From Alangreenwoodia sp964438605 (GTDB taxonomy: Bacteria; Bacillota; Clostridia; Peptostreptococcales; Anaerovoracaceae): a DNA stretch of 64,000 nt. Positions 54,342-63,255 of this stretch are shown here, piece by piece. Each line of letters opens with the position of its first letter. Positions within the stretch are counted from its first letter, which is position 1. The position numbers were made by a program, and so were the translations under genes. The notes under the pieces were generated by a model. The model ran no database searches. It worked only from the letters and a program-made list of their open reading frames with translations, and was not told the DNA's origin. Location of the stretch: contig CAYTKT010000003.1 in NCBI GenBank assembly GCA_964438605.1, positions 26,405 to 90,404 of the forward strand. The letters are read 5' to 3'.

Positions 54342-57218
54342 TTATTTGATGCTGTACCAGTCGTTTCCCGTATTTACTTCGGCAATCAGCGGAATATCGA
54401 GTTCGGCGGCGCCGCACATGGATTCTTCAAGAATTTTTCCGGCTTTCTGAGCGAGGTCTGACGGAACGTCAAGCGTCAGTTCGTCGTGAACCTGAAGAAT
54501 AATCTTTGCTTCAGGCACTTCAACATTGAGCCGTCGATACGTTTTGCTCATCGCCAGTTTCATAATATCGGCTGCCGTACCCTGCACCGGCGTATTCATC
54601 GCAAGCCGCTCGCCCAGCTGACGCGTGATTCTGTTGGAGGCGTGAATTTCACTGATTTTTCTGCGCCGCCCGTACATCGTCGTCGCAAAACCGTTTTTTC
54701 GGCATTCAGCCATCATCCGCTCCATGTATTCTTTCACTTTCGGATGTTTTTTAAAGTAATCGTCAATATATTTCTGCGCTTCTGCCCTTGAGATTTTCAA
54801 ATCGGATGCGAGGCCGAAGGCGCTGATGCCGTAGATCACTCCGAAGTTGACAGCTTTCGCCCGGCTTCTCATCAGCGGAGTAACCTCGTCTTGCGGAATA
54901 TCGAAAACCCTGGCGGCCGTCGTGCTGTGAATGTCCTGATTATCTTTAAAAGCCTTAATTAGTGCCGGGTCTTGTGAAAGATGCGCCATAATCCGCAGTT
55001 CGATCTGGGAATAATCGGCGCCCACAAGAATATGGTTAGAATCTGACGCCGTAAAGGCTTTGCGCAGTATGCGTCCAAGCTCCTGGCGCACCGGAATATT
55101 CTGAAGATTCGGTTCCGTGCAGCTAAGGCGCCCCGTCATCGTGACCGTCTGCTGAAAATGGGCGTGAATCCGGCCTTCGCTGCTGATCAGCGGCAGCATG
55201 CCGTCGACATAAGTTCCGTTGAGTTTCGTCAGCATCCTGAATTCCAGAATATTTGCCGCAATCGGATAATCTTTAGCAAGGCGTTCCAGTTCTTCCGCAT
55301 TCGTCGAATATCCCGATTTCGTTTTTTTCCCCGGCGGCAGGCCCAGATCGTCAAACAAAACGGCGCCCAGCTGCTTCGGAGAATTTATATTAAATTCACT
55401 GCCCGCAGCCGTGTAAATGACGTCTGTAATCTGTTGAATCTTTTCTCTGAGAAAGATTCCGATTTCTTCCAGTGCTTCCGCATCGACGCGAATTCCCGTG
55501 TGTTCCATGTCGGCGAGAACCTCAATCAGCGGAAATTCGATCTGCGTACAGACTGACACAAGCTTTTCCGCCCCCAGACGCTGCGACTGAACCAGAGAAA
55601 GACGTGACGACAGACTGAGAATTTTAAGCCCCAGCGATTCCTGTTTTTCGAGTTCCCGGCCAAACAGATCGATAGCTGACGTTTCTTCGGCAATTTCCTC
55701 GTCAGATGGAAATTTTTCGTGAAAATATTCCAGCGCGAGCTGCGACATCTCATACGAGCGTTTCTGCGGCTCAAGAATGTATTCCGCCACTTCCGTATCG
55801 AATCCCGTGCGGAAAATCGTATCGTTTCCCTGGGCAAGCGACGCGGCGCCCATGCTGATCAGCGCATAATAACAGGATTTCAGATTATGGCCGCAAATCT
55901 GTCCGCCAAACGACCTGAAAAATCCGTCGAGTCCTCGTGCGGCGGCGCTTTCTCCGCTGCCGTCAGCGGCGCTCTTGTCAGTCGGAATGAAATACATCGT
56001 GTCATCTGATGCGAGGCAGACAGACGAAACCTGAGGCCTGCGGATATGAGCGTTGTCGTGAAAAACGTAAAGCCAGACGGCCTCCTTTGCGGAAAGGGAT
56101 TCTGACATCCGCTCAAAGTCTTCTTTGGATTCCGTTCTGATGATTTTAGCTTCTGATGAAACCGAAAAAAGATATGAAAATTCCGGCGGAATTTCGTGCA
56201 TCTCCTGTGTGTCTTGTATTTGCGCCGTCTGCGGCGTTGCGCCGTCTGCGTCTGCCGGAGCGCCGTTTTTTATACTGCCTGGCATGTCAGCTGACGCATC
56301 GTTTGATGTGTTATCGTTCGCTGAAGCGCCTGCTGCCTCTTTTGCATCTTCTGATTTTATCATTTTACGTAAAAAGGAATTAAATTCCAGACGCTTATAC
56401 ATCTCGATGAGTTTATCGCGGTCAGGCTCTTGGCATCGCATCGCTTCGAAATCGACTTCTATCGGAACATTCGTGTTAATCGTAGCCAGCCGTTTACTCA
56501 TCACGGCGAGGTCTGCATTTTCCTCAATCTTTTCCTTCAGCTTGCTCTTTTTCATCGTATCAACAGAAGCTATGAGATTTTCAACGGAGCCGTATTCGAG
56601 CAGCAGTTTTGTCGCCGTTTTCTCCCCGACGCCCGGAATCCCCGGAATATTGTCGGAGGCATCGCCCATCAGCCCTTTGAGATCGATAAACTGGTCTGGC
56701 GTTAAGCCGTACCTTTCAAGCATCGCTTTACGGTCATAAACTTCAAATTCAGAAATGCCGCGTTTTGTAAAAATAATTTTAGTTACGTCGGTAGCCAGCT
56801 GAAGCGCATCCCTGTCGCCTGTGATAATCAGCGGGCTCAGTCCCGCTTCCTCCGCCCTGACGGCCACCGTGCCGATAATATCATCCGCTTCAAATCCGTC
56901 GATTTCGAGCATATGAATCTTCATTGCCGCAAGCACTTCCTTCAAAACGGGAAACTGCATGGCCAGTTCCGGCGGCATTTTCTTTCTGCCCGCCTTGTAT
57001 TCCTTATATTGCAGATGGCGGAATGTCGGCGCCTTGCGGTCGAAGGCTACGGTAATGTATGACAGAGAATAATCCGTTGTAATTTTATTTAACATATTCA
57101 GGAACCCGAAAATTCCCTGAGTATACAGCCCGTCCCCCGTAATCATCGGGCGCTGGATCGCGTAATACGCACGGTTTAAAAGGCTGTTTCCATCTATGAT
57201 AACAAGTGTATTTTCCAT
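54342..57218 (-). CDS. polA: DNA polymerase I
   Basis: A 958-residue enzyme for gap filling and primer removal. Residues ~1-290 are the 5'-3' exonuclease (LVIIDGNSLLNRAYYA, YKAGRKKMP, LITGDRDALQL, DASDNIPGIPGVGEKTATKLL). A ~55-residue Ala/Asp/Asn-rich linker follows (AGASANDNTSNDASADMPGS). The 3'-5' exonuclease-like domain lacks the DxE pair (WLYVFHDNAHIRR), so proofreading is probably absent, as in Bacillus and Taq PolI. The polymerase has LGRILRKAFTASDSNHILVGADYSQIELRIMAHLS, RSRAKAVNFGVIYGISAFGL and LQVHDELTLDVP. ATG at 57218 has GGAGG upstream. Confidence 0.97.
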   Translation of the reverse strand: MENTLVIIDGNSLLNRAYYAIQRPMITGDGLYTQGIFGFLNMLNKITTDYSLSYITVAFDRKAPTFRHLQYKEYKAGRKKMPPELAMQFPVLKEVLAAMKIHMLEIDGFEADDIIGTVAVRAEEAGLSPLIITGDRDALQLATDVTKIIFTKRGISEFEVYDRKAMLERYGLTPDQFIDLKGLMGDASDNIPGIPGVGEKTATKLLLEYGSVENLIASVDTMKKSKLKEKIEENADLAVMSKRLATINTNVPIEVDFEAMRCQEPDRDKLIEMYKRLEFNSFLRKMIKSEDAKEAAGASANDNTSNDASADMPGSIKNGAPADADGATPQTAQIQDTQEMHEIPPEFSYLFSVSSEAKIIRTESKEDFERMSESLSAKEAVWLYVFHDNAHIRRPQVSSVCLASDDTMYFIPTDKSAADGSGESAAARGLDGFFRSFGGQICGHNLKSCYYALISMGAASLAQGNDTIFRTGFDTEVAEYILEPQKRSYEMSQLALEYFHEKFPSDEEIAEETSAIDLFGRELEKQESLGLKILSLSSRLSLVQSQRLGAEKLVSVCTQIEFPLIEVLADMEHTGIRVDAEALEEIGIFLREKIQQITDVIYTAAGSEFNINSPKQLGAVLFDDLGLPPGKKTKSGYSTNAEELERLAKDYPIAANILEFRMLTKLNGTYVDGMLPLISSEGRIHAHFQQTVTMTGRLSCTEPNLQNIPVRQELGRILRKAFTASDSNHILVGADYSQIELRIMAHLSQDPALIKAFKDNQDIHSTTAARVFDIPQDEVTPLMRSRAKAVNFGVIYGISAFGLASDLKISRAEAQKYIDDYFKKHPKVKEYMERMMAECRKNGFATTMYGRRRKISEIHASNRITRQLGERLAMNTPVQGTAADIMKLAMSKTYRRLNVEVPEAKIILQVHDELTLDVPSDLAQKAGKILEESMCGAAELDIPLIAEVNTGNDWYSIK

Positions 57219-57380
57219 ATTCCTCCTTTCAGGGCGGTCCGTCACAGTATTCCGACATAAATATATTTTATGAAAAAACGTTTATCTTTTCTTCGTGTCT
57301 TATAATATATTATTTTAACTTATTCTTCTATTGCTTTGTCGTTTCCTCCTTCCCGTTTCGGCTCCCTGCGCTTTTTGCCG

Positions 57381-57926
57381 TTAACGGACCAGACGCACTT
57401 CTCCCGTCAGCGGATCCATAATCATCGAATAAACCCGCAGATCAGCCGGCATCAGCGGATGATTGCGGATTATGTCAGCCGTGCTGATGACCGCCTCTTT
57501 CACATCGTGAAATCCCCTGAGCCAGTCTTCAATTCCGCCTGTAGCGCCGTCACTCCTGGCAATATCAATATCAGACACGCCGCGTTCATGCATTTTTTCA
57601 AGCAGTTCATTTGTATCGAGATTCTGCATTCCGCAGTCGTCGTGGCCGATAACCCAGACCTCCTCGACGCCCAGTTCATAAATTGCGATAACGAGACTGT
57701 GCATGACGCTGTCGTAAGGATGCGAGATCATTGCGCCCGCATTTTTGATCATCTTCACGTCTCCGTTTTTAATACCGAGAGCTGCCGGCAGCAGCGTCGT
57801 CAGCCGTGTATCCATACAAGTCAGGATTGCCGTTTTTTTCGCCGGAAATTTACCGGCCTGGTACTGTTCATATTCTTTATTTTTGACGAATTCCTGATTG
57901 AATGCCATCATTTCTTTTAAAAACAT
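57381..57926 (-). CDS. Beta-class carbonic anhydrase
   Basis: A 181-residue zinc enzyme that interconverts CO2 and bicarbonate. The zinc ligands C37 (LTCMDTRL), H95 and C98 (VIGHDDCGM) are all present, with the CxDxR dyad (D39, R41) intact, and IKNAGAMISHPYDSVMHSLVIAIYELG matching the family. GAGGAG lies ten bases before the ATG. It is upstream of polA on the same strand but separated by 163 bases, so cotranscription is uncertain. Confidence 0.93.
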   Translation of the reverse strand: MFLKEMMAFNQEFVKNKEYEQYQAGKFPAKKTAILTCMDTRLTTLLPAALGIKNGDVKMIKNAGAMISHPYDSVMHSLVIAIYELGVEEVWVIGHDDCGMQNLDTNELLEKMHERGVSDIDIARSDGATGGIEDWLRGFHDVKEAVISTADIIRNHPLMPADLRVYSMIMDPLTGEVRLVR

Positions 57927-57960
57927 ATTGTTTGAACTCCTCTCGTTTCTGCCTTATCTG

Positions 57961-58070
57961 AAATGAGCAAAACTTCAATTTACACACCAAAACTAAAATA
58001 CAGAGAATAATGTCCTGTGAACAGACTATCTTGTGGTTCAACTTTGTAAAATGTGTCTTTTTCTCATCGT
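57961..58070. repeat. Inverted-end intergenic element containing dispersed copy 3
   Basis: The right part (58031-58070) matches copies at 44277 and 13152: TTGTGGTTCAAC, GTAAAATGTGT, TTTTTCTCAT. The left end (57961-57983) read on the minus strand gives GTAAATTGAAG then TTTTGCTCATTT, so similar ends face each other across ~45 bases. It resembles a small palindromic mobile or transcript-structuring element between hisI and the carbonic anhydrase. Confidence 0.5.
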
Positions 58071-58150
58071 TGTTCTGTGTCTTACTAAATAATGTTGCAA
58101 GACCATTTATGATATTTTTTACTGCTTGTATTCGCTCAATCTTTTGGATC

Positions 58151-58522
58151 TCACTTGGCTTCCGCTGCTGGCTCAATTTCAAAATCTCTGTAAAAACACG
58201 TAAAATTCCCGGTATGACATGCGGCGCCGATCTGTTCTGCAATTACGAGAATCGTATCGCAGTCGCAGTCGTAGCTGACGCGCTTTACATTTTGAAAATG
58301 GCCTGACGTTTCGCCTTTATTCCACAAAGCCTGCCGGCTCCTGCTGTAAAACCACGTTTTTCCGGTAGTCAGCGTGCGGCGCAGCGCTTCTTCATTCATA
58401 TAGGCGAGCATCAGCACCTGCTTCGTCGCTTCATCTTGAACGATAGCGGGAACTAATCCTTTCTCGTCATAGCGGATTTCCCGTAGAATGTTCTCGTTGG
58501 CTGGTATCATTTCTTTTTTCAT
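58151..58522 (-). CDS. hisI: Phosphoribosyl-AMP cyclohydrolase
   Basis: A 123-residue zinc enzyme of histidine synthesis that opens the adenine ring of phosphoribosyl-AMP. Signature segments are [58 protein letters not shown] and the metal-binding [22 protein letters not shown]. The ATG at 58522 is preferred (AGAGGAAA upstream); longer starts add only a basic non-conserved leader. It is a single-domain HisI without HisE, and no other histidine gene is present in the window, so it is an orphan copy or part of a scattered pathway. Confidence 0.94.
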   Translation of the reverse strand: MKKEMIPANENILREIRYDEKGLVPAIVQDEATKQVLMLAYMNEEALRRTLTTGKTWFYSRSRQALWNKGETSGHFQNVKRVSYDCDCDTILVIAEQIGAACHTGNFTCFYRDFEIEPAAEAK

Positions 58523-58854
58523 CACATTTCCTCTTTTCATGCGCCTCACGCGCCGAAAAGCGGGCAGCATTCAGCCGTCCGCCGCTGTTTATTATCCATA
58601 TAGTTTATCACATTCCTGCGCTCATGAAAACTTGCGATTGTCTTAAGTTTATTCAGGTGCTTATTGAGTTTTTCCGAATTTATTTTTCTGGAAAAGTCCA
58701 CATTGATTTTACACTAACTGCGCTGTCGTTTCAGTCAGTCCTGATACAGCGCACAAGCGGAAGAAGTCGTCTCCGGTGCGTTATACAAATGGCAAAAAGG
58801 TTGAAATAGGGGCTTTTAAGCGGCATCGCAATTTTCGCTTTCTCGTTAAAAATC

Positions 58855-58883
58855 TTGTTTTCCTATTATCTTTACTGTATAAT
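58855..58883 (+). promoter_or_regulatory. Promoter of the hybrid sensor kinase
   Basis: TTGTTT (58855-58860), 17-base spacer, perfect TATAAT (58878-58883). It leaves a leader of ~265 bases before the kinase start at 59155. Confidence 0.65.
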
Positions 58884-58907
58884 AAAAGCGTCGCACTTAA
58901 ACAGTAT

Positions 58908-58977
58908 TTCAAGATCGGAGAAGAGCATCATTTACGGGAGTGAATGATAAGCGCCTGTGGAGACTGCGGATCTTGGG
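58908..58977 (+). promoter_or_regulatory. Candidate structured leader RNA before the sensor kinase
   Basis: An outer stem AAGATC / GATCTT (58911-58916 with 58969-58974, extendable by G-U pairs) encloses a strong 9-bp hairpin ATCATTTAC-GGGA-GTGAATGAT (58927-58948) and a GCGCCTGTGGAGACTGCGG segment. The nested layout resembles a riboswitch or cis-regulatory RNA, but I do not recognise a known class. Confidence 0.4.
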
Positions 58978-59154
58978 GCCAATGGATTTGTTGATGAATT
59001 TGCACGAATTTTGACAGATTTAATAGAAAACTGTTTTTATTAGAGAACTGTTTCTGCTGACGAATGATTCCTTCAAAATTGCTGGAATCCCACCGCAGTC
59101 ATGCTGAAAATACGCCTGATATGGATCGAATCCATGGAAATGAGGATATATCGA

Positions 59155-62100
59155 ATGAATAAGAACCGTATGAATAAAAGACGCTTTCTTTGTTTTATGC
59201 TGACCGTTTGGCTCCTGCTCTCGTTTTGTCCGGCCTCATTTGCTGCCGCCTCTGATGAAGAAGTCCTGCGAGTGGGATTTTTTTCATTTCCGGGCTACCA
59301 TGTCGTCGAAGAAGACGGGCGCCGGAGCGGCTATGGTTATGAATTTCTCCAGCGGCTGGCCATTCACGCCGGCTGGTCCTACGAATATATAGGCTACGAT
59401 GGCTCTTATGCCGATTCGCTTGATATGTTGCGCCAGGGTAAGGTGGATATCGTCACCTCCGTGTCCAAAACGCCGGAGCGGGAGGCAGAATTTCTCTTCT
59501 CTGACCAGAACATCGGCGTCAATTCTACTATTTTTACCGTGAAGAAAGGAAATACCGCTATCGTGGAGGGAGACTATACCACCTATGATGGTATTGACGT
59601 AGGTATGCTGAAAGATAATTCTAAAAACGCTAATTTTGAACAATTTGCTTTGGAACGTGGCTTTACCTTTCAGCCGGTATATTTTTCCGACCAGGATGAA
59701 CTGTCTGCCGCTCTTCAGTCCGGGAATGTAGATGCTGTCGTCACCGGCAGTCTGCGACAGCTGGATAACGAATGGCTGCTGGAATCTTTTGATGCCAGCC
59801 CTTTTTACATCTGCACCCGAAAAGACCGTGCTGACCTGATGGCACGGATCAACGCGGCTATCAATGAGATGGATCTGCACAACCCAAATTGGCGGGAAAC
59901 TCTCCATGAGACGTACTATGCCACCGACCAGACAGGCTCCATCATCCTGAATGCCGGCGAGCGGGCTTTTCTGGAGGAACTTCACGCTTCGGGCAGACCT
60001 CTGCGGCTGCTTATCAATCCCGAATGGATTCCGTATTGTTACTTTCAGGATGGCGAGGCACGGGGCATTTTGCCCGCCATCTTCAGCGCTCTGGCTGAAC
60101 GGCTGGATTTAGACTATGAATTCATCCCGGTCAAAGATCAGAATGAGTATTATGATCTTCAATCGAAAGAGGCGGCAGACGTTGTTCTGGATTTCGCCGG
60201 CGATTACTACCTGGCTGAGCAGGAAAATTACAAAATCACGGTTCCTTATTTCCAGACGAATTTAGCCCGCTTGACGCTGAGTGACTTCACCGGAACGGCA
60301 AACCGGCTGGCGGTGCTGGAGAAAGCCGATGAACTGAATAGACTGGTAGCAGATCGTTATCCGGCGGAATCCCTGATTCAGTGCGCCACCACGGAGGAAT
60401 GTGTCCAGGCGGTGATTGACGGCCGGGCCGACGCTACCATTCTCTACGCCTACACTGCCGATTATTATGTCCGAAAGGACGGACGCAACCGTTTATCTTC
60501 TGTCGGCTTCGGAGAAACCCCTCTGTCTTATGCTGTGGGCGATAATGTTCCGAACGGCCGCTATCTTCTTTCTCTGTTAGACAAGGGGGTGGACAGTTTT
60601 ACCGAGACGGAGCTGGACGCCATTATAGCGCGGGAGATTGATGCCGGTCTACATACCGATATGAATTTCATCGCTTTCCTGTATCAAGAACCGGTTTACG
60701 GCGTTTTGGGCATCACGCTGGCCCTTCTGCTTCTCTTTACCCTGGTGATGCTTCTTGTGCGAATCCGAAACCAGCGGCGGCTGAAGGAAAAAGTAACCCA
60801 GGCTACCAAAGAATTAGAGATTAAGACGCAGGAACTATCCGGTGCTCTGAAGGCGGCAGATGCCGCCAATCGGGCAAAGACCACATTCCTCAACAACATG
60901 TCCCATGATATTCGCACCCCCATGAATGCGATCATCGGCTACACAGCTCTGGCAACTGCTCATCTTGACAATGAAGAACGGACTAAAGAATATCTGTCCA
61001 AAATCGCTCAAGCCTCCAACCACTTGCTGAGCCTGATCAACGATGTTTTGGACATGAGCCGCATTGAAGCGGGCAAAGTTACGATTGAGGAGCGTCCGGA
61101 GAATCTGGCAGATATTCTTCAGGGTTTGCGCGATATCATTCAGTCTGACATTTATGCCAAGAAACTGGATCTGTTCATCGATACGGTGGATATCACAGAT
61201 GAGGAGGTTTTCTGTGACCGGCTGCGGCTGAATCAAATCCTGCTGAATCTGACTTCTAACGCCATCAAATTCACTCCGCCCGGCGGATCCGTGGCAATTC
61301 GTGTCACTCAGAAACCTGCTTCTGAAGAAGAATGCGGCATCTATGAGTTTCGGGTCAGCGACACCGGAATCGGTATGGATCCGGAGTTTATGAAAACGGT
61401 ATTTGACCCTTTTACCAGAGAATGTACTTCCACGGTCAGCGGCATTCAGGGTACCGGCCTGGGAATGGCCATCACTAAAAATATCGTGGATATGATGAAC
61501 GGCACGATCAGTGTTGAGAGTGAACCGGGGAAGGGTTCCACCTTTACCGTAAACCTAAAGCTGAGATTCACCGCAAAACACCGGGATATAGTTCCTATCG
61601 AGGAACTCAGCGGGTTGCGGGGACTGGTTGTGGATGACGACCTGATAAGCTGCCAGAGCGTATCCAAAATGCTGCGGCAGATCGGGATGCGGGCGGAATG
61701 GACTCTGTCAGGCCGGGAGGCAGTCGTTCGAGCGTCTGAAGCTGTCGAACTTGCAGACCCTTTTGAGGTTTACATTGTAGACTGGGCCATGCCGGAGATG
61801 AACGGCGTGGAAACCGTCCGCCGTATTCGCAAAACGGTGGGTGACGACTCTCCTATTATCCTCATGTCCGCTTATGATTGGTCTGACATCGAGAAAGAAG
61901 CCAGGGAAGTCGGCGTCACCGGGTTTATCAGCAAACCGATGTTTGCTTCCGATCTTCACCGCACTCTGGAGCGCAGCCTCGGTCATGCGGCGGAGGAAAC
62001 GACAGATCAGGAAACGGATTTTGTCGAAGACTGTTTTGTAGGCAAGTGTATTCTCCTGGTCGAGGACAACGCTCTCAACCGCGAAATTGCTGAGGAGATT

Positions 62101-62424
62101 TTGACGGAAGCCGGCTTCCTTGTGGAATGTGCCGAAAATGGTCAGATAGCCTGTGATATGGTGCGCCATTCCGCGCCGGGTCACTATGATCTGATTCTGA
62201 TGGACATTCAGATGCCCGTCATGGACGGCTATGAGGCCACGCGGACTATCCGCGCCATGGAGGATCCATTCCTGGCAAATCTGCCGATCATCGCCATGAC
62301 TGCAAACGCTTTTGAAGAAGACCGGAAAAAAGCTCTGGAAACAGGTATGAACGGACATTTGGCTAAGCCTGTCGATATAGAGAAAATGATGGTTCTTCTG
62401 CGGGAACTGTTCCATGAGGAATAA
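59155..62424 (+). CDS. Hybrid sensor histidine kinase with two extracellular solute-binding domains and two receiver domains
   Basis: A 1089-residue BvgS/EvgS-like kinase. After a signal sequence (FLCFMLTVWLLLSFCPASFAAA) come two SBP_bac_3-type Venus-flytrap domains (~35-275: LRVGFFSFPGYHVVEEDGRRSGYGYEF; ~278-505: LRLLINPEWIPYCYFQDGEARGI), one membrane helix near 530-550, a coiled linker, HisKA with phospho-His H584 (NNMSHDIRTPMNAI), HATPase (GTGLGMAITKNIVDMM), and two receivers with phospho-Asp D876 (YIVDWAMPEMNG) and D1017 (LILMDIQMPVMDG). It probably senses an amino acid or similar ligand. No Hpt domain or response regulator adjoins it. ATG 59155 has GAGG upstream. Codon use (ACC/GCC-rich) differs from the core genes. 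Confidence 0.93.
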   Translation: MNKNRMNKRRFLCFMLTVWLLLSFCPASFAAASDEEVLRVGFFSFPGYHVVEEDGRRSGYGYEFLQRLAIHAGWSYEYIGYDGSYADSLDMLRQGKVDIVTSVSKTPEREAEFLFSDQNIGVNSTIFTVKKGNTAIVEGDYTTYDGIDVGMLKDNSKNANFEQFALERGFTFQPVYFSDQDELSAALQSGNVDAVVTGSLRQLDNEWLLESFDASPFYICTRKDRADLMARINAAINEMDLHNPNWRETLHETYYATDQTGSIILNAGERAFLEELHASGRPLRLLINPEWIPYCYFQDGEARGILPAIFSALAERLDLDYEFIPVKDQNEYYDLQSKEAADVVLDFAGDYYLAEQENYKITVPYFQTNLARLTLSDFTGTANRLAVLEKADELNRLVADRYPAESLIQCATTEECVQAVIDGRADATILYAYTADYYVRKDGRNRLSSVGFGETPLSYAVGDNVPNGRYLLSLLDKGVDSFTETELDAIIAREIDAGLHTDMNFIAFLYQEPVYGVLGITLALLLLFTLVMLLVRIRNQRRLKEKVTQATKELEIKTQELSGALKAADAANRAKTTFLNNMSHDIRTPMNAIIGYTALATAHLDNEERTKEYLSKIAQASNHLLSLINDVLDMSRIEAGKVTIEERPENLADILQGLRDIIQSDIYAKKLDLFIDTVDITDEEVFCDRLRLNQILLNLTSNAIKFTPPGGSVAIRVTQKPASEEECGIYEFRVSDTGIGMDPEFMKTVFDPFTRECTSTVSGIQGTGLGMAITKNIVDMMNGTISVESEPGKGSTFTVNLKLRFTAKHRDIVPIEELSGLRGLVVDDDLISCQSVSKMLRQIGMRAEWTLSGREAVVRASEAVELADPFEVYIVDWAMPEMNGVETVRRIRKTVGDDSPIILMSAYDWSDIEKEAREVGVTGFISKPMFASDLHRTLERSLGHAAEETTDQETDFVEDCFVGKCILLVEDNALNREIAEEILTEAGFLVECAENGQIACDMVRHSAPGHYDLILMDIQMPVMDGYEATRTIRAMEDPFLANLPIIAMTANAFEEDRKKALETGMNGHLAKPVDIEKMMVLLRELFHEE

Positions 62425-62709
62425 TGTATTTCTGTATAAAACGATTCTTTCCGGAAAAACAGGCTTTTTATTCTTTTCGCTTGCCTGTCCGGAAGGGAGT
62501 ATGTTTTTTGAATTTTATGGTAAAAAATCTCTGCCTCTGAAGCGAGGAATAAATGGCGCGCTTGTCATCTTTTTTTATGGATAAGGAAAACTATTCTATA
62601 AAATATTTGGCTAGAAATATGCAAAGCATGGGGAATAATATGGAATGGAACAACAGTGTACATTTTGAATTGTCAAACAAAAACTCCATAATAACTTGAC
62701 ACTATCTGT
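62425..62709 (+). other. Gap with an inverted repeat after the sensor kinase
   Basis: TTCCGGA-AAAA-CAGGC pairs with GCCTG-TCCGGAA (62449-62494, a 4-base bulge and an 18-base T-rich loop). It may serve as a termination or stability hairpin. The remaining bases are AT-rich without a gene. Confidence 0.45.
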
Positions 62710-62738
62710 TTGCTATCGCAGGATTCATGTGGTATGAT
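62710..62738 (+). promoter_or_regulatory. Promoter for the two small acidic proteins
   Basis: TTGCTA (62710-62715), 17-base spacer, TATGAT (62733-62738) with an extended TG-N, 45 bases before the ATG at 62783. Confidence 0.6.
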
Positions 62739-62782
62739 TTTTATATTGATGAGCAGCAGTTAATACTCAGGAGGTTAATCCC

Positions 62783-63151
62783 ATGGAAGATAACAATATG
62801 ATGGAAGAAGCGCAGATGATCCGGATTCACGGCAAACCGGTTCAGGTTGGCTCTTTTGATGAATACCATTTCTGTATGCCCGATACGAGATATTTTGACG
62901 TGGCGGATGTTCTGGTTCTTGAGCTTTCGTTTGCCTGCATCGTGATTAAAAATATCGGAATGCGCGGTGAAGACAAGCTGTATAAGATTGTTGATGGCAA
63001 GAAAGTGCCGATTTCGGAGCTCGATTTTCTGGAAGCGGGCGTGAAAGACTGCAATCTTCAGATGCCGATTGACCAGAAGTATACGGGTAAGGCGATTCTT
63101 TTTGATGCCCGTCCGCGGGAACGTATGTTGTTCGGGCACGTAAACATGTAA
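62783..63151 (+). CDS. Hypothetical protein, 122 residues
   Basis: Not recognised. It begins MEDNNMMEEAQMIRIHGKPVQVGSFDEYHFCMPD and continues as what looks like beta-rich sequence (VADVLVLELSFACIVIKNIG, KLYKIVDGKKVPISELDFL), ending GKAILFDARPRERMLFGHVNM. It has no signal peptide, membrane helix or metal motif. The start is firm (CAGGAGG before the ATG, good promoter upstream). Codon use matches the core genes, so it is likely a native, lineage-specific protein. Gene 63256 follows 104 bases later and may be cotranscribed. Confidence 0.75.
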   Translation: MEDNNMMEEAQMIRIHGKPVQVGSFDEYHFCMPDTRYFDVADVLVLELSFACIVIKNIGMRGEDKLYKIVDGKKVPISELDFLEAGVKDCNLQMPIDQKYTGKAILFDARPRERMLFGHVNM

Positions 63152-63255
63152 CAGACTGACGAAAGATGTACGGCTACTTTGATCAGAGCAAAACGGCTGG
63201 AAATGATGCTGCGCGGCAGCCTGGTATTACCGGTATGATTATGAGGTGAAAATAA

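Noticed and set aside
58908..58977. Guanidine, c-di-GMP, ZTP or THF riboswitch as identity of the kinase leader
   Set aside because: ACGGG and other short words occur, but the paired elements and conserved cores of these classes are not present in the right order.
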